From assembly GCF_004803505.1 (NCBI RefSeq), contig NZ_SSWH01000009.1, positions 62,001-126,000 of the forward strand: DNA of 64,000 nucleotides. Reading direction: 5' to 3'. Positions within the stretch are counted from its first letter, which is position 1. The number at the start of each line of letters is the position of its first letter. Under the pieces are notes generated by a model, which saw only the letters and a program-made list of their open reading frames with translations, made no database searches and was not told the DNA's origin. Source of the stretch: Arthrobacter echini. GTDB lineage: Bacteria; Actinomycetota; Actinomycetes; Actinomycetales; Micrococcaceae. Of this stretch, positions 16,258 to 25,077 are shown piece by piece. Both the position numbers and the translations under genes were made by a program.

Positions 16258-17982
16258 TTAGTCCCCGCCCACCGTCGGCTCGGCTCCCGGTGCTCGCGGT
16301 TCCTCGGACGGAGCGTCGACCGGCCGCGAGTCGCGATCCTGTGGCTCCTCGAGCGTCGGAGCAACCTCGAGCGTCGCGGCCGGCGACGTGTCTTCCGCGG
16401 TGGGCCGGGGCGGATCGAGTGGAGGACCGGGGTCCACCTGGATCGGTCCGGGCTCCATCGGTCCGGGCTCCATCGGTCCGGGCTCCATCGGTCCGGGCTC
16501 CATCGGTCCGGGCTCCGTCGGTCCGGGCTCCATCGGTCCGGGCTCCGTCAGACCGGGCTCCGTCGGTTCGGGCGTGCCGGTACCCGGTTCGCTCACGCCG
16601 GGTGATTCCTCGACGAATGCGGTAGTCGCACCGGGCGCCCCCTCGACCGGCATCGGAGTCACCCGGGCGGCGTCGGGGGGAAGGTCAGCAATCGCCCCGG
16701 CCCCATGAGGGGTCGGGGACCCGGAACCAGGAGCGTCGGACGCCTGCTCAGGAGCCGCAGACGCCGGCTCGACGTCGAACCGGGCATCGAACTCGGCACC
16801 GGAGAACTCGACGTCGAAGTCGACCGAGAGGAACACCGACCAGGGGACATCCTCAGGACCGTGAGCGGTGAACAGCAGCATGCCGTCGGGTACGTCGCTC
16901 CCGACACGATCGTAAAGTTCGGCGAGCATCCAGCTGGAGAACATCTCGTCCTGACCCAAAGCCGTCTTGCTCTGCCAGCTGGCGATTCCGGCCGACGCAG
17001 CACCAAATGAGCCGCGTGCGACCTGGATTTCAGACTCGGCCGGATCGGCAGAGCTGGAACTCGCGGCAGCGGTGGCGGACCCACTCCGCGCAGCCGGATC
17101 GAGGGAACCGGGGCTCGCGGGGGCTCTGCCTGCTGCACGGCGCACACCGTGAACTCGATCAGCGCTCGCGGAACCATCGGCTGCAGCCGCAGTCCCACCG
17201 GGCGGGGTGATCTCGCTCCTGTCGACAGGCGCAGGGATGGGTGGGGGCCCGGAGGCGACGACGACACCCGTGTCGTGCGCCTGGACCCCCGCATCGAGGG
17301 CGGACCCCGGTCCCGGAGGAACCGTCCCGCTAGAGCCGGTGCCCCCGTCGCGCTCCGGTGGCGCTGCCGGGAGGGACCAGGGCGTCGAGCTGGGGGCCGT
17401 TGACGGCACCATAGGTGTCTGCGGCCGCGCGAGCGGAGCACGCTGCTGCTCGGTCGCACCGATCTCCGCGTCCACGGGTGGAGACTTCTCCACATCGGCA
17501 TCGGCGGAACGAGTCGCGGAGCGAGCAGTACCTCCGGGAACCTGGCCGGCGCGATCGACGAGTGCGTCGCGCGAGGGCCCGGCCAGGGTTCCAGGGGCGC
17601 GAGCAGCGTGGTCCTGATCGAGGGAATCGGCGCGAGCACGATCGACGCGGGCACCCGCGGCGGGCAGTGCCACGGAGTCGATGCCGCTGCCTCCACCGGC
17701 GGAGAGATGGAAGGTGTCCGCCGCGACCGCGGACATACCCACGCCCATGGACACGGCTAGCGCCCCGCCGAGGAAGGTGATCCGACGCTTGCCCCACCGG
17801 CCCGGGGCCGCGGCATCGGCAGAGAGCACCGCTGAAAGGTCGTCGGAGGCTTCCGGAGCGGATCCGGTACCCAACGCGCTGATTTCCCCGAGTACGCGGA
17901 GGAGCCCCGGGTCGGAGGTGACCCCCACCTCGTCGAGGAGGTCTTGCAGGCGATCCGGCGATGGGCTGTCCTGATCAGTCAT
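16258..17982 (-). CDS. Single-pass membrane protein overlapping an ECF sigma gene; possible anti-sigma or effector
   Basis: 574 residues. The first 65 or so residues are acidic and would be cytoplasmic. One membrane segment follows RRITF (about 69-88). The rest is a long, disordered Ala/Pro/Ser/Asp-rich outer region, with a more ordered part (about 330-400) containing GQDEMFSSWMLAELYDRVG and VFLSVDFDVEFSG. A MEPGP pentapeptide array lies near the C-terminus. ATG overlaps the sigma-factor stop by four bases (ATGA), so the two are translated together. Position and topology fit an anti-sigma factor, but no zinc (HxxxCxxC) motif is visible and the outer region is far longer than usual. Function not recognised. 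Confidence 0.75.
   Translation of the reverse strand: MTDQDSPSPDRLQDLLDEVGVTSDPGLLRVLGEISALGTGSAPEASDDLSAVLSADAAAPGRWGKRRITFLGGALAVSMGVGMSAVAADTFHLSAGGGSGIDSVALPAAGARVDRARADSLDQDHAARAPGTLAGPSRDALVDRAGQVPGGTARSATRSADADVEKSPPVDAEIGATEQQRAPLARPQTPMVPSTAPSSTPWSLPAAPPERDGGTGSSGTVPPGPGSALDAGVQAHDTGVVVASGPPPIPAPVDRSEITPPGGTAAAADGSASADRVHGVRRAAGRAPASPGSLDPAARSGSATAAASSSSADPAESEIQVARGSFGAASAGIASWQSKTALGQDEMFSSWMLAELYDRVGSDVPDGMLLFTAHGPEDVPWSVFLSVDFDVEFSGAEFDARFDVEPASAAPEQASDAPGSGSPTPHGAGAIADLPPDAARVTPMPVEGAPGATTAFVEESPGVSEPGTGTPEPTEPGLTEPGPMEPGPTEPGPMEPGPMEPGPMEPGPMEPGPIQVDPGPPLDPPRPTAEDTSPAATLEVAPTLEEPQDRDSRPVDAPSEEPRAPGAEPTVGGD
16444..16568 (-). repeat. 15-bp tandem repeat encoding EPGPM units
   Basis: Eight in-frame 15-bp units encode EPG-x-x (mostly EPGPM, with T, L and I variants) near the end of the sigma-partner protein. 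The near identity of the units and their multiple-of-three length suggest replication slippage under selection for frame. Confidence 0.9.
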
Positions 17983-18533
17983 AGCGCTTCCGATTCAGTG
18001 GTTTGCACGAGTTCCTTCAACTTCAGCAGTCCCCGCCGCTGCAACTGCTTCACAGATCCCGCCGAGCGGCCCAGGATCTCCGCGACCTGGTCGATGGGCA
18101 GTTCCGCAACGATCCGCAGCAGGAGCACCTCACGCTGCTCGTCCTTGAGCTGCGCGAGCATGCCCTGCGCGGCCGAGGTGTCGAGATTCCCCAGAGCGAC
18201 CGTTTCCGCGGAAGCAGCGACGCGGGTGTCACCACTGGCGTCATAGCCCACGAGAACCGGGGCCCGTGTCCTTCTGCGCAATTCGTCCACATAACGGGCA
18301 TGAGCCACCGAGAAGGCGAAGGAGCGAAGTCCCGGCATCCCTCCGGTGATCGAGGCCAGCTTGGCGAACACCGTGAGGAAGACCTCCTGGGTCAGGGCCT
18401 CCGGATCCTCCGAACCCCGACCGGCCAGATACCCCTGCACCGCAGGGCTCAGCGACCGATAGATGAGGGAGAGTGCCGCCGGTTCGCCGCCCTGAGCGCG
18501 AGCAAGCGCATCATCAGGCAACGGAGTGCTCAC
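17979..18533 (-). CDS. ECF-type RNA polymerase sigma factor
   Basis: 184 residues. Region 2 is seen at about 20-90 (LSLIYRSLSPAVQGYL, EALTQEVFLTVF, GLRSFAFSVAHARYVDELRRR), and region 4 at about 125-175 (LKDEQREVLLLRIVAELPIDQVAEILGRSAGSVKQLQRRGL), a helix-turn-helix that reads the -35 element. The start is GTG at 18533 with no strong Shine-Dalgarno. It is followed by an overlapping membrane-protein gene that may sense the signal. The target genes and the signal cannot be read from the window. Confidence 0.93.
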   Translation of the reverse strand: MSTPLPDDALARAQGGEPAALSLIYRSLSPAVQGYLAGRGSEDPEALTQEVFLTVFAKLASITGGMPGLRSFAFSVAHARYVDELRRRTRAPVLVGYDASGDTRVAASAETVALGNLDTSAAQGMLAQLKDEQREVLLLRIVAELPIDQVAEILGRSAGSVKQLQRRGLLKLKELVQTTESEAL

Positions 18534-18629
18534 GGCTGTTCCTTGTTCGAGCGGGAGGGCGAGACCATCGTAGCCCTTGCCCCCGGCGCCCGGGAGTCGC
18601 CCGGCGGCGAGTCGTCAGGAATGAAGAAG

Positions 18630-18669
18630 GCCGCACCGAGACCCGTTGGGGGATAAGTCTCGATGCGGC
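18630..18669 (-). terminator. Probable terminator after the nitrilase-family gene
   Basis: GCCGCAccGAGAC and GTCTCGATGCGGC form a 12-13 bp stem with a one-base irregularity around a loop of about 14 bases. On the minus strand it is followed by CTTCTTCATT, a weak U-rich stretch. It lies in the 250-bp gap between the nitrilase-family gene and the sigma gene, which are on the same strand. Confidence 0.6.
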
Positions 18670-18783
18670 GCTTACACAGGGGTAATCGCTCGTCGATCCG
18701 AAAAGGTTACGCGCGTGCGGATTCTTCTTCCTGACCGGACGAAGTACTGTCAGGGCGTTCCCGCCCCGGCTCTGCCGTCCGGG

Positions 18784-19590
18784 TCAGTGGGCGTCGACAA
18801 TGGTCTCGTTCCGGCTGAATCGACGGTTCTGCAGTACCGGCAGGAACTCGCGTACGTCGTCGACCCTCCGGCGGGTGACCTCCGTGGTGACGACACCGCG
18901 CTCCTCGTTCTCCAGGTGTGCCAGCGGGATGCCCATGGGGTCGATGATGGCGGAGTGACCGATGGTATGGCCGCCCGAGGTCCCCGCCGCTGCGACCCAC
19001 ACCGTGTTCTCGATGGCGCGTGCCTTCAGCAGTGTCTCCCAGTGCTCGATCTTGTGCTCGCCCTCGAACCAGGCGGCCGGCACGCAGAGCAGATCGGCGC
19101 CCACATCGGTCAGAGCCCGTGACAGTTCGGGGAAGCGGAGGTCGTAGCAGGTCATGAGCCCCACGCGGAGATCACCGATCTGGGCAACCTTGATGCCGCC
19201 GTCGCCGGGCTTGATGCGTGAGGACTCCTGGTAGCTGAAGGCGTCGTACAGGTGCAGCTTGCGGTAGGTGTCGACGATGCGGCCGGTCGAATCGATGAGG
19301 ACCAGTGTGTTGAAGGGCCGCGCCTCACCGCTGGGCTCGTACCCACCGGCGACGACGGCGATCGAGTTCTCGGCCGCGATGAAGGAGAGCTGCTGGACGA
19401 AGGAGGTCCAGTTGGCTTCCACGGCGTCCTGCAGGGAGCCCTGCACCGCGCCGATCGAGAACATCGACTCCTCGGGGAAGACGATCAGCGCAGACCCTTG
19501 CACACCGGCTGTCGCCGCGAGCTCACGCATGACGGCGAGGTTCGCCGGGGTGTCCCCACCGGGCCTGAACTGACCAACGCTGACCTTCAT
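18784..19590 (-). CDS. Carbon-nitrogen hydrolase (nitrilase superfamily amidase)
   Basis: 268 residues, the usual length for a single-domain nitrilase-superfamily enzyme. The catalytic triad is Glu40 in FPEES, Lys111 in YRKLHLYD and Cys148 in MTCYDLRFPEL. YDLRFPEL and the Lys-block resemble the Nit1/Nit2 omega-amidase branch, which also includes deaminated-glutathione amidase, but the substrate is not certain. It is cytoplasmic and without a signal. It is probably a single-gene transcript: divergent from the DUF427 gene and ending in the hairpin at 18630. Confidence 0.9.
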   Translation of the reverse strand: MKVSVGQFRPGGDTPANLAVMRELAATAGVQGSALIVFPEESMFSIGAVQGSLQDAVEANWTSFVQQLSFIAAENSIAVVAGGYEPSGEARPFNTLVLIDSTGRIVDTYRKLHLYDAFSYQESSRIKPGDGGIKVAQIGDLRVGLMTCYDLRFPELSRALTDVGADLLCVPAAWFEGEHKIEHWETLLKARAIENTVWVAAAGTSGGHTIGHSAIIDPMGIPLAHLENEERGVVTTEVTRRRVDDVREFLPVLQNRRFSRNETIVDAH

Positions 19591-19664
19591 GCCTGCCCCT
19601 TGTCCGTGTGTCGTCCATCCAGCCTACAGAACCGCTACCGGCTGCCGGGAGTAGCTTTGAGTCC

Positions 19665-20171
19665 ATGACGACCCCGGGGAGTGGAAAGCGTGTCCAGCCC
19701 GGCCCTGGACAGGAATCGGTGTGGGACTACCCGAGACCACCCAGGGTCGAACGCTCCTCAGCGAGGATCGAGGTGCGCTTCGGCGGGCAGCTCATCGCCG
19801 CCACCAGCTCCGCCGTGCGGGTGCTGGAGACCAGCCACCCACCGGTCCATTACCTGCCGATCGAGGATTTCCTGCCCGGCGTGCTGAAACCCGTGGACGG
19901 CTCCACGCACTGCGAGTTCAAGGGCGCTGCCGCGTACTTCGACGTCGTCGCGGGCACTGCACGCAGCCCGCGCGGCGCCTGGACGTACCCGAGGCCGGTG
20001 CGCGGTTACGAGGACCTCTCCACTCGTGCCGCGATTTACCCCGCGCAAATGGACTCCTGCACCGTGGACGGAGAACGGGTCCAGGCGCAGGAGGGTGGCT
20101 TCTACGGTGGCTGGATCACCTCGATGATCGCGGGCCCATTCAAGGGCGGCGCCGGGACCTGGGGTTGGTAG
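19665..20171 (+). CDS. DUF427 domain protein
   Basis: 168 residues from ATG at 19665. The blocks VWDYPRPPRVE, VRVLETSHPPVHYLP, CEFKGAAAYFDV and WTYPRPV...YPAQMDSCTVDGERV are those of the DUF427 family, small beta-barrel proteins of unknown role. The C-terminal extension GGFYGGWITSMIAGPFKGG is commonly attached in actinobacterial members. No Shine-Dalgarno is obvious. TAGCTT lies 10 bases before the start and could serve a very short or absent leader. Confidence 0.85.
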   Translation: MTTPGSGKRVQPGPGQESVWDYPRPPRVERSSARIEVRFGGQLIAATSSAVRVLETSHPPVHYLPIEDFLPGVLKPVDGSTHCEFKGAAAYFDVVAGTARSPRGAWTYPRPVRGYEDLSTRAAIYPAQMDSCTVDGERVQAQEGGFYGGWITSMIAGPFKGGAGTWGW

Positions 20172-20278
20172 CAGGATTTACGCAGGGTCGACGTTCAGCG
20201 TCCATGGGGCTTCCGTCCATCGGATGGTCATCAGCGTTTGCTAGTGTTCCACGCTGACCCACGACGCAAGGACTCATC

Positions 20279-21064
20279 ATGCCCAACAGGACACCAGCAC
20301 GGAAGCGGTTGCTGCTCGCTGCCGCCTTCATCGGATCGACGGCGCTCCTGGGCGCCTGCAGTGACACGGACGACGCCGACGGCGCAGCGGCCTCCGCTCC
20401 CGCGGAGTCGACAGCAGAAGCCACCCCGAGCACGACTGCGGAAGCACCGCCCGAACCCGATCTCGAGGACATTCCCGACGTGGTCGCCACGGTCAACGGC
20501 ACCGAGATCGACCGTGAGGAGTTCACCAGCGCGTACGAGATCCAGTTCGCCCAGGCCTCCACCGCAGCGCAGCTCGACGGCCAGATACTCGATCAGGAGC
20601 AGTTGAGGACGAGCGTCGCGGACAACCTCGTGAGCACCGAACTGCTGCGGCAGGAGGCGGAGGAACGAGGAATCGACGCGAGCCCCGAGGCCCTGGATGC
20701 CGCCGTCGACGACCTCCTGGAATCCAGTCAGCTCGAGACGGAGGAAGACCTCCGGGCAGCCTTCGCGGAGCAGGGCCTCGAGGACGAGGAGTTCGACACG
20801 CAGCTCGCGGACCAGGTCAAGCTCGACGCGCTGCTCGCGGAGGAGGCCGGCGATATCGCACCCACCGATCAGGAGATCCAGGACACCTACGACGCCGCGA
20901 AGGCGCAGCAGGAGGAAGCGGGCGACACGACGACGCCCATCCCGCCGCTCGAGGACGTACGCGATGGGATAGAGGAGCAGCTGGAGGGCGAGAAGCTCTC
21001 GGAGGCGGCGCAGGACCTCCTCGCCGAGCTGCGGGAGGACGCCGACATCACTGTCAACCTCTAG
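20279..21064 (+). CDS. Lipoprotein with SurA-like chaperone domain
   Basis: 261 residues. A basic start and hydrophobic core end in the lipobox LLGAC (Cys27). A Ser/Thr/Glu/Pro linker follows. From about residue 64 (DVVATVNGTEIDREEF) the protein matches the N-terminal region of SurA/PrsA-type folding helpers, then an acidic helical region with VSTELLRQEAEERGI. No parvulin catalytic domain is present, so it is probably a chaperone or a truncated relative without isomerase activity. The extreme acidity (repeated Glu/Asp) is notable. It is convergent with purA. Confidence 0.85.
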   Translation: MPNRTPARKRLLLAAAFIGSTALLGACSDTDDADGAAASAPAESTAEATPSTTAEAPPEPDLEDIPDVVATVNGTEIDREEFTSAYEIQFAQASTAAQLDGQILDQEQLRTSVADNLVSTELLRQEAEERGIDASPEALDAAVDDLLESSQLETEEDLRAAFAEQGLEDEEFDTQLADQVKLDALLAEEAGDIAPTDQEIQDTYDAAKAQQEEAGDTTTPIPPLEDVRDGIEEQLEGEKLSEAAQDLLAELREDADITVNL

Positions 21065-21083
21065 CTCGCCTGTCGCTCCGGCG

Positions 21084-21118
21084 CCTGACGTCGGTGCTCC
21101 TGCGGGCGCACCGGTCAG
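21084..21118. terminator. Possible terminator between convergent genes
   Basis: CTGAC-GT-CGGTGC pairs with GCACCGGTCAG, giving a stem of about 11 bp with a small bulge and a loop of about 10 bases. It lies in the 74-bp gap between the SurA-like gene and purA. T-runs on either side are too short to be convincing. Confidence 0.45.
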
Positions 21119-21138
21119 TTACGGGCACGCCGCTGCGG

Positions 21139-22425
21139 TCAGCCGATCAGATCGTTGATCACGATGGTCTGGTCGCGGTCCGGACCGACGCCGATCGCCG
21201 AGAACCGGGTGCCCGAGAGCTTCTCGAGTGCACGCACGTAGGCCTGCGCATTCTCCGGCAGGTCCTGCAGGGTGCGCGCCCCCGTGATGTCCTCGGTCCA
21301 GCCGTCGAAGTACTCGAAGACCGGCTCCGCGTGGTGGAAGTCGGTCTGCGTCATGGGCATCTCGTCGTGGCGCACGCCGTCGACGTCGTATGCCACGCAC
21401 ACGGGGATACTCTCGATGCCCGTCAGGACATCGAGCTTGGTCACGAAGTAGTCCGTGAAGCCGTTGACGCGTGAGGCATGCCGCGCGAGTACGGCGTCGT
21501 ACCAGCCGCACCTGCGCGGGCGGCCCGTGTTCACACCGAACTCGCCTCCCTTGGTCTGCAGGTAGAGGCCCATGTCGTCGAAGAGTTCCGTGGGGAAGGG
21601 GCCCGCGCCGACGCGCGTGGTGTACGCCTTGATGATGCCCACGGCGCGGCTGATCCTGGTGGGTCCGATCCCCGAGCCGACGGACGCGCCCCCCGCTGTG
21701 GGATTCGACGACGTCACGAACGGGTAGGTGCCGTGGTCGACATCGAGGAAGGTGGCCTGTCCCCCCTCCATCAGCACCACCTTGCCGGCATCGAGGGCCT
21801 CGTTGAGCACGAAGGTGGAGTCGATGACGAGGGGACGCAGTCGCTCGGCGAAGGAGAGGAAGTACTCGAGAACCTCCTCCACCTCGACATCACGGCGGTT
21901 GTATACCTTGACCAGCAGTTCGTTCTTCTGCTTGAGCGATCCCTCGACCTTCTGGCGCAGAATCGATTCGTCGAAGACGTCCTGGACGCGCAGACCGAGC
22001 CGGGCCACCTTGTCCATGTAGGCCGGGCCGATGCCGCGTCCCGTGGTGCCGATGGCCCGCTTTCCGAGGAAGCGCTCCGTGACCTTGTCCAGTACCTGGT
22101 GGTAGGGGGCCACGAGGTGGGCGTTGGCGGACACCCGGAGCCGGGAGGTGTCGGCCCCGCGAGCCTCCAGTCCGTCGATCTCCTCGAACAACGCCTCGAG
22201 ATTGATCACGCAGCCGTTGCCGATGATCGGGACGGCGTTGGGGCTCAGGATTCCGGCGGGAAGGAGTTTGAGCTCGTACTTCTCGCCATTGACCACCACG
22301 GTGTGCCCGGCGTTGTTCCCGCCATTGGGCTTCACGACATAGTCGACGCGCCCGCCGAGCAGATCGGTGGCCTTGCCCTTGCCCTCATCGCCCCACTGGG
22401 CTCCGACGATGACGATTGCTGGCAT
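21139..22425 (-). CDS. purA: Adenylosuccinate synthetase
   Basis: 428 residues. It joins IMP and aspartate using GTP, the first committed step to AMP. The N-terminal [11 protein letters not shown] (residues 8-18) holds the phosphate loop and catalytic Asp, and NGGNNAGHT supplies the catalytic His. [10 protein letters not shown] and RPRRCGWYD are further family blocks. ATG at 22425 has GGGGGAG about nine bases upstream; longer starts run into the leader structures. Transcribed alone from the divergent region shared with the 22624 gene, with two adjacent hairpins in its leader. Confidence 0.97.
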   Translation of the reverse strand: MPAIVIVGAQWGDEGKGKATDLLGGRVDYVVKPNGGNNAGHTVVVNGEKYELKLLPAGILSPNAVPIIGNGCVINLEALFEEIDGLEARGADTSRLRVSANAHLVAPYHQVLDKVTERFLGKRAIGTTGRGIGPAYMDKVARLGLRVQDVFDESILRQKVEGSLKQKNELLVKVYNRRDVEVEEVLEYFLSFAERLRPLVIDSTFVLNEALDAGKVVLMEGGQATFLDVDHGTYPFVTSSNPTAGGASVGSGIGPTRISRAVGIIKAYTTRVGAGPFPTELFDDMGLYLQTKGGEFGVNTGRPRRCGWYDAVLARHASRVNGFTDYFVTKLDVLTGIESIPVCVAYDVDGVRHDEMPMTQTDFHHAEPVFEYFDGWTEDITGARTLQDLPENAQAYVRALEKLSGTRFSAIGVGPDRDQTIVINDLIG

Positions 22426-22445
22426 GGGATACTCCCCCATTCGGT

Positions 22446-22528
22446 ACGGCGTCGTCCGTATACGGCAGATACGACGCCGTGCATGAGAACGCCCCAACCG
22501 GCTGCGGATCTGCCGCAGCCACTGGGGC
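22446..22528 (-). promoter_or_regulatory. Two adjacent hairpins in the purA leader with complementary loops
   Basis: In the transcript direction, hairpin 1 (22528-22491) has arms GCCCCA and GGCTGCGG paired with their complements, a small internal loop and the apical loop CAGAT. Hairpin 2 (22480-22446) has perfect 10-bp arms ACGGCGTCGT/ACGACGCCGT and a 15-base loop that starts with ATCTGCC and contains the 10-bp palindrome CCGTATACGG. CAGAT pairs with ATCTG, extendable to 8 bp (CGGCAGAT/ATCTGCCG). Hairpin 2 ends 20 bases before the ATG. This could be a kissing-loop leader RNA or, for hairpin 2, a repressor operator. I do not recognise a known motif. Confidence 0.6.
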
Positions 22529-22623
22529 TCTTACCGTCCGAGTTTAGCCGAGGCACTCGACGAGCGTCGAACAGGAGGATGCGGAACGACGGCGGATCCC
22601 GACGCTCCGTGGACAATGGGGGC

Positions 22624-23226
22624 ATGGACCGCTTCGTTGGACACATTGCCGGTGTCGGCACCACCTCCGGGACACGTCTGGTGATCGGGCGGTGGGAGTC
22701 CTCGCCCTTCGGCGCCTTCACCGACGTCATGCTGGAGGATTCGGCCGGGCAGCGAACGCTGCTCGCCCCGACGCAGGAGGTGGCGGACTACGTGGGGGCA
22801 ACCTACTCGTTCGACGACGTCGTCGTCTCCCCCGTCAGCTCCACTCTCGCGTCGGACCGGCTCGTGGTCGACGCGGACGAGTTGCAGGTCTTCGTCGAGA
22901 TCGGCGGGCTCACCCTTCTCGGGCGACTGCTCGGCGTGCTCCCCCAGCGTCTGGCCACCCATCCGACCTGGCTCGCCCTGATCAATCCGGTGGCGTCGCG
23001 GCTGATCACCGGCGTTGCGACAGCAGGTTCTGCCGGTCATGGGCGCAAGGAGTACTACGGGGTCACCTCTGCCCGTGCCATCCTGGGAGCGACGGCGGCG
23101 TGGAAGGACTCGGATCTCGGTCAGTTGGCCCCTGTGAGCCCACCGGTACGCTTCGGCTTCAGCTCAGCACCACCGCGGCCGCAGCTGGTGTCGGTCACCA
23201 CGACGATCCGCCGGCCGGAGGAATGA
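22624..23226 (+). CDS. Conserved hypothetical protein
   Basis: 200 residues from ATG at 22624, cytoplasmic, no signal peptide or clear membrane segment. It begins DRFVGHIAGVGTTSGTRLVIGRW, then SPFGAFTDVMLEDSAGQRTLLAPTQEVADYV, suggesting a beta-rich fold, and ends in a Pro-rich tail. I do not recognise a family or active site. It is divergent from purA, sharing a 198-bp promoter region, and is on the strand opposite to selB, whose end lies 64 bp beyond its stop. Confidence 0.75.
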   Translation: MDRFVGHIAGVGTTSGTRLVIGRWESSPFGAFTDVMLEDSAGQRTLLAPTQEVADYVGATYSFDDVVVSPVSSTLASDRLVVDADELQVFVEIGGLTLLGRLLGVLPQRLATHPTWLALINPVASRLITGVATAGSAGHGRKEYYGVTSARAILGATAAWKDSDLGQLAPVSPPVRFGFSSAPPRPQLVSVTTTIRRPEE

Positions 23227-23290
23227 ACCGCGCAGAAAGCCCGGGACGACTACTACCGGCGCAGATGACGTAGGTTCCCCGCCTCCGGGC

Positions 23291-25075
23291 TCAGGTGATG
23301 GAACGCCGGTTCGCATCGAGCCGCCGGGTCCAGCCGCGTCCGTCGAGGTACTCGAGCAGCGGGATCACGACCCTGCGCGTGGTGTCCAGCGCTTTCCGTG
23401 CCTCGCTGGTCGTGAACGGCTGCGGCAGGGCCGCGAGCTCGCGCATTGCAAGGGCCGGTGCCCGCGGTAGCAGGACGACACCGTCGCCGATCCTCAACAG
23501 GCGCCCGCTGCGCTCAGCTGCTGCCAGCTCCCGGCTACCCAGCCCGAGCCCCTTCAGGTCATGGGCCTCCGGAGCAGCGAAGGGACCCGCGGTCAGGCGC
23601 TTCTCGAGTACGGCGATCCCCGCTTCGGCCGCACCGAGGTCCGGACGCCGACCGGGCAGGGTGATGAAACCAGCACGGTATTCGAGGCCGGCTTCCCGGA
23701 CGACCGCTTCCAGCAGCGCGCCGGCCGGCCCCAGGAGATCCCGGGCCGCTCCGTGCGACAGTCCGGCCGCCAACGGGTCCTGCTTCGCCAGGTGCTCCAC
23801 GGCGCTGCGCACTCGCCGCCGCCACCCCTCGAGCGCGGCCTCGTGCACCCACCAGTCACCGAAGGTCCTCACGCCGTCGGGCACCTCGTCCAGGTGGGAG
23901 ACACCCATCCTGCGCAACTGTTCGACCCGGACCGCCCCGCGACGAGCGATCTCCGTCAGCGCATCCCCGCCGGGCGACATGTCCGCGAGGACTGCGGCCC
24001 GCCGGGCTGCGTCACCGCGCCGGTCCAGCGCTGGTGGATCGACGTCGAGGATCTGCGCTCCCGCGAGGACCCCCCGCCCGCCGGCCGCGCGCAGTACCAG
24101 GCGGTCACCGAGTTCGAGTGGGAAGCGCCGGTCGAGAGTGAGGCGTGCGTGGTCCTCCCCGAGGGGGCGGACCCGGCACGGCACGACGGCAGTACCCACA
24201 TGAACGAACAGCTGTGCGGGAATGTCGGTGAAAGAGGTACCCGTGGTGCGCCGGACGTCGACCGTATCCACCTCCAGCCAGCTGTCCTCCGTGAGCAGAA
24301 CGTCCCCGCGGTGGATCGCTTCCGCAGAAAGTCCGGCCCTGAGATTGACCGCGACGCGGCTGGTGGGACCGATGGAGTCAGCAGCCTCGTTGCGGCTGTG
24401 CAGAGCCCGTACCGACACGACGTCGGTTCCCGCGCTGCCTGCGAGCACCAGCCGGTCACCCCGCGAGAGAGTGCCGGAGCTCAGCGTGCCCGTCACCACC
24501 GTTCCGGCGCCGCTGATCGTGAAGGACCGGTCTATCCACAACCGGACGCGGGTGTCCGGGTCCGGTGGGGGCAGGGTCGACAGCATGGCGTCCAGCGCGC
24601 GGCGCAGCTCCTCGAGCCCGGTGCCGTCCACCGCGGACACGGCGACGGCCGGTGCGTCCTTCAACCCGGTGCCCTCGAGTTCCGCCCGAACGCGCGCCAG
24701 TACCTGGCCCGAACCGCCGGGCGCCCGGTCGCTCCGCGTCAGCACCACGATTCCATGACTGATGCCGAGGGCGGCGATCGCATCGCGGTGATCACTGGAC
24801 TGCGCCTGCCACCCTTCGTCGGCGGCGACGACGAAACACACCGCCGGCGCAGGTCCCAGCCCGGCCAGCATGTTGCCGAGGAACCGCTCGTGTCCGGGTA
24901 CATCCACGAACGCCACATCCCGGCCCGACGAGAGCCGGGTCCAGGCGAACCCCAGGTCGATGGTCAGCCCACGGCGGCGCTCCTCCGCCCAGCGGTCCGG
25001 TTCCATCCCGGTGAGGGCACGTACCAGTGTGCTCTTGCCGTGGTCGACATGCCCTGCGGTCGCAACGACGAACAT
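23291..25075 (-). CDS. selB: Selenocysteine-specific elongation factor SelB
   Basis: 594 residues, the normal length. The GTPase domain starts at once with ATAGHVDHGKST (P-loop, about 6-17), then DVPGHERF (G3, about 57-64) and TRSD (G4; SelB usually has T-K-x-D, so Lys to Arg is a mild change). Translation-factor beta-barrels follow. The last 200 or so residues are winged-helix repeats that bind the SECIS RNA. ATG at 25075 is chosen because the protein then begins exactly at the GTPase; selA's stop is two bases upstream, so selA and selB are one operon. It delivers Sec-tRNA to the UGA in fdhA mRNA. Confidence 0.96.
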   Translation of the reverse strand: MFVVATAGHVDHGKSTLVRALTGMEPDRWAEERRRGLTIDLGFAWTRLSSGRDVAFVDVPGHERFLGNMLAGLGPAPAVCFVVAADEGWQAQSSDHRDAIAALGISHGIVVLTRSDRAPGGSGQVLARVRAELEGTGLKDAPAVAVSAVDGTGLEELRRALDAMLSTLPPPDPDTRVRLWIDRSFTISGAGTVVTGTLSSGTLSRGDRLVLAGSAGTDVVSVRALHSRNEAADSIGPTSRVAVNLRAGLSAEAIHRGDVLLTEDSWLEVDTVDVRRTTGTSFTDIPAQLFVHVGTAVVPCRVRPLGEDHARLTLDRRFPLELGDRLVLRAAGGRGVLAGAQILDVDPPALDRRGDAARRAAVLADMSPGGDALTEIARRGAVRVEQLRRMGVSHLDEVPDGVRTFGDWWVHEAALEGWRRRVRSAVEHLAKQDPLAAGLSHGAARDLLGPAGALLEAVVREAGLEYRAGFITLPGRRPDLGAAEAGIAVLEKRLTAGPFAAPEAHDLKGLGLGSRELAAAERSGRLLRIGDGVVLLPRAPALAMRELAALPQPFTTSEARKALDTTRRVVIPLLEYLDGRGWTRRLDANRRSIT

Positions 25076-25077
25076 CC

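Noticed and set aside
16444-16568. Regular short repeats resembling a CRISPR array
   Set aside because: The repeats are 15 bp without unique spacers and lie in frame inside a coding sequence (EPGPM units).
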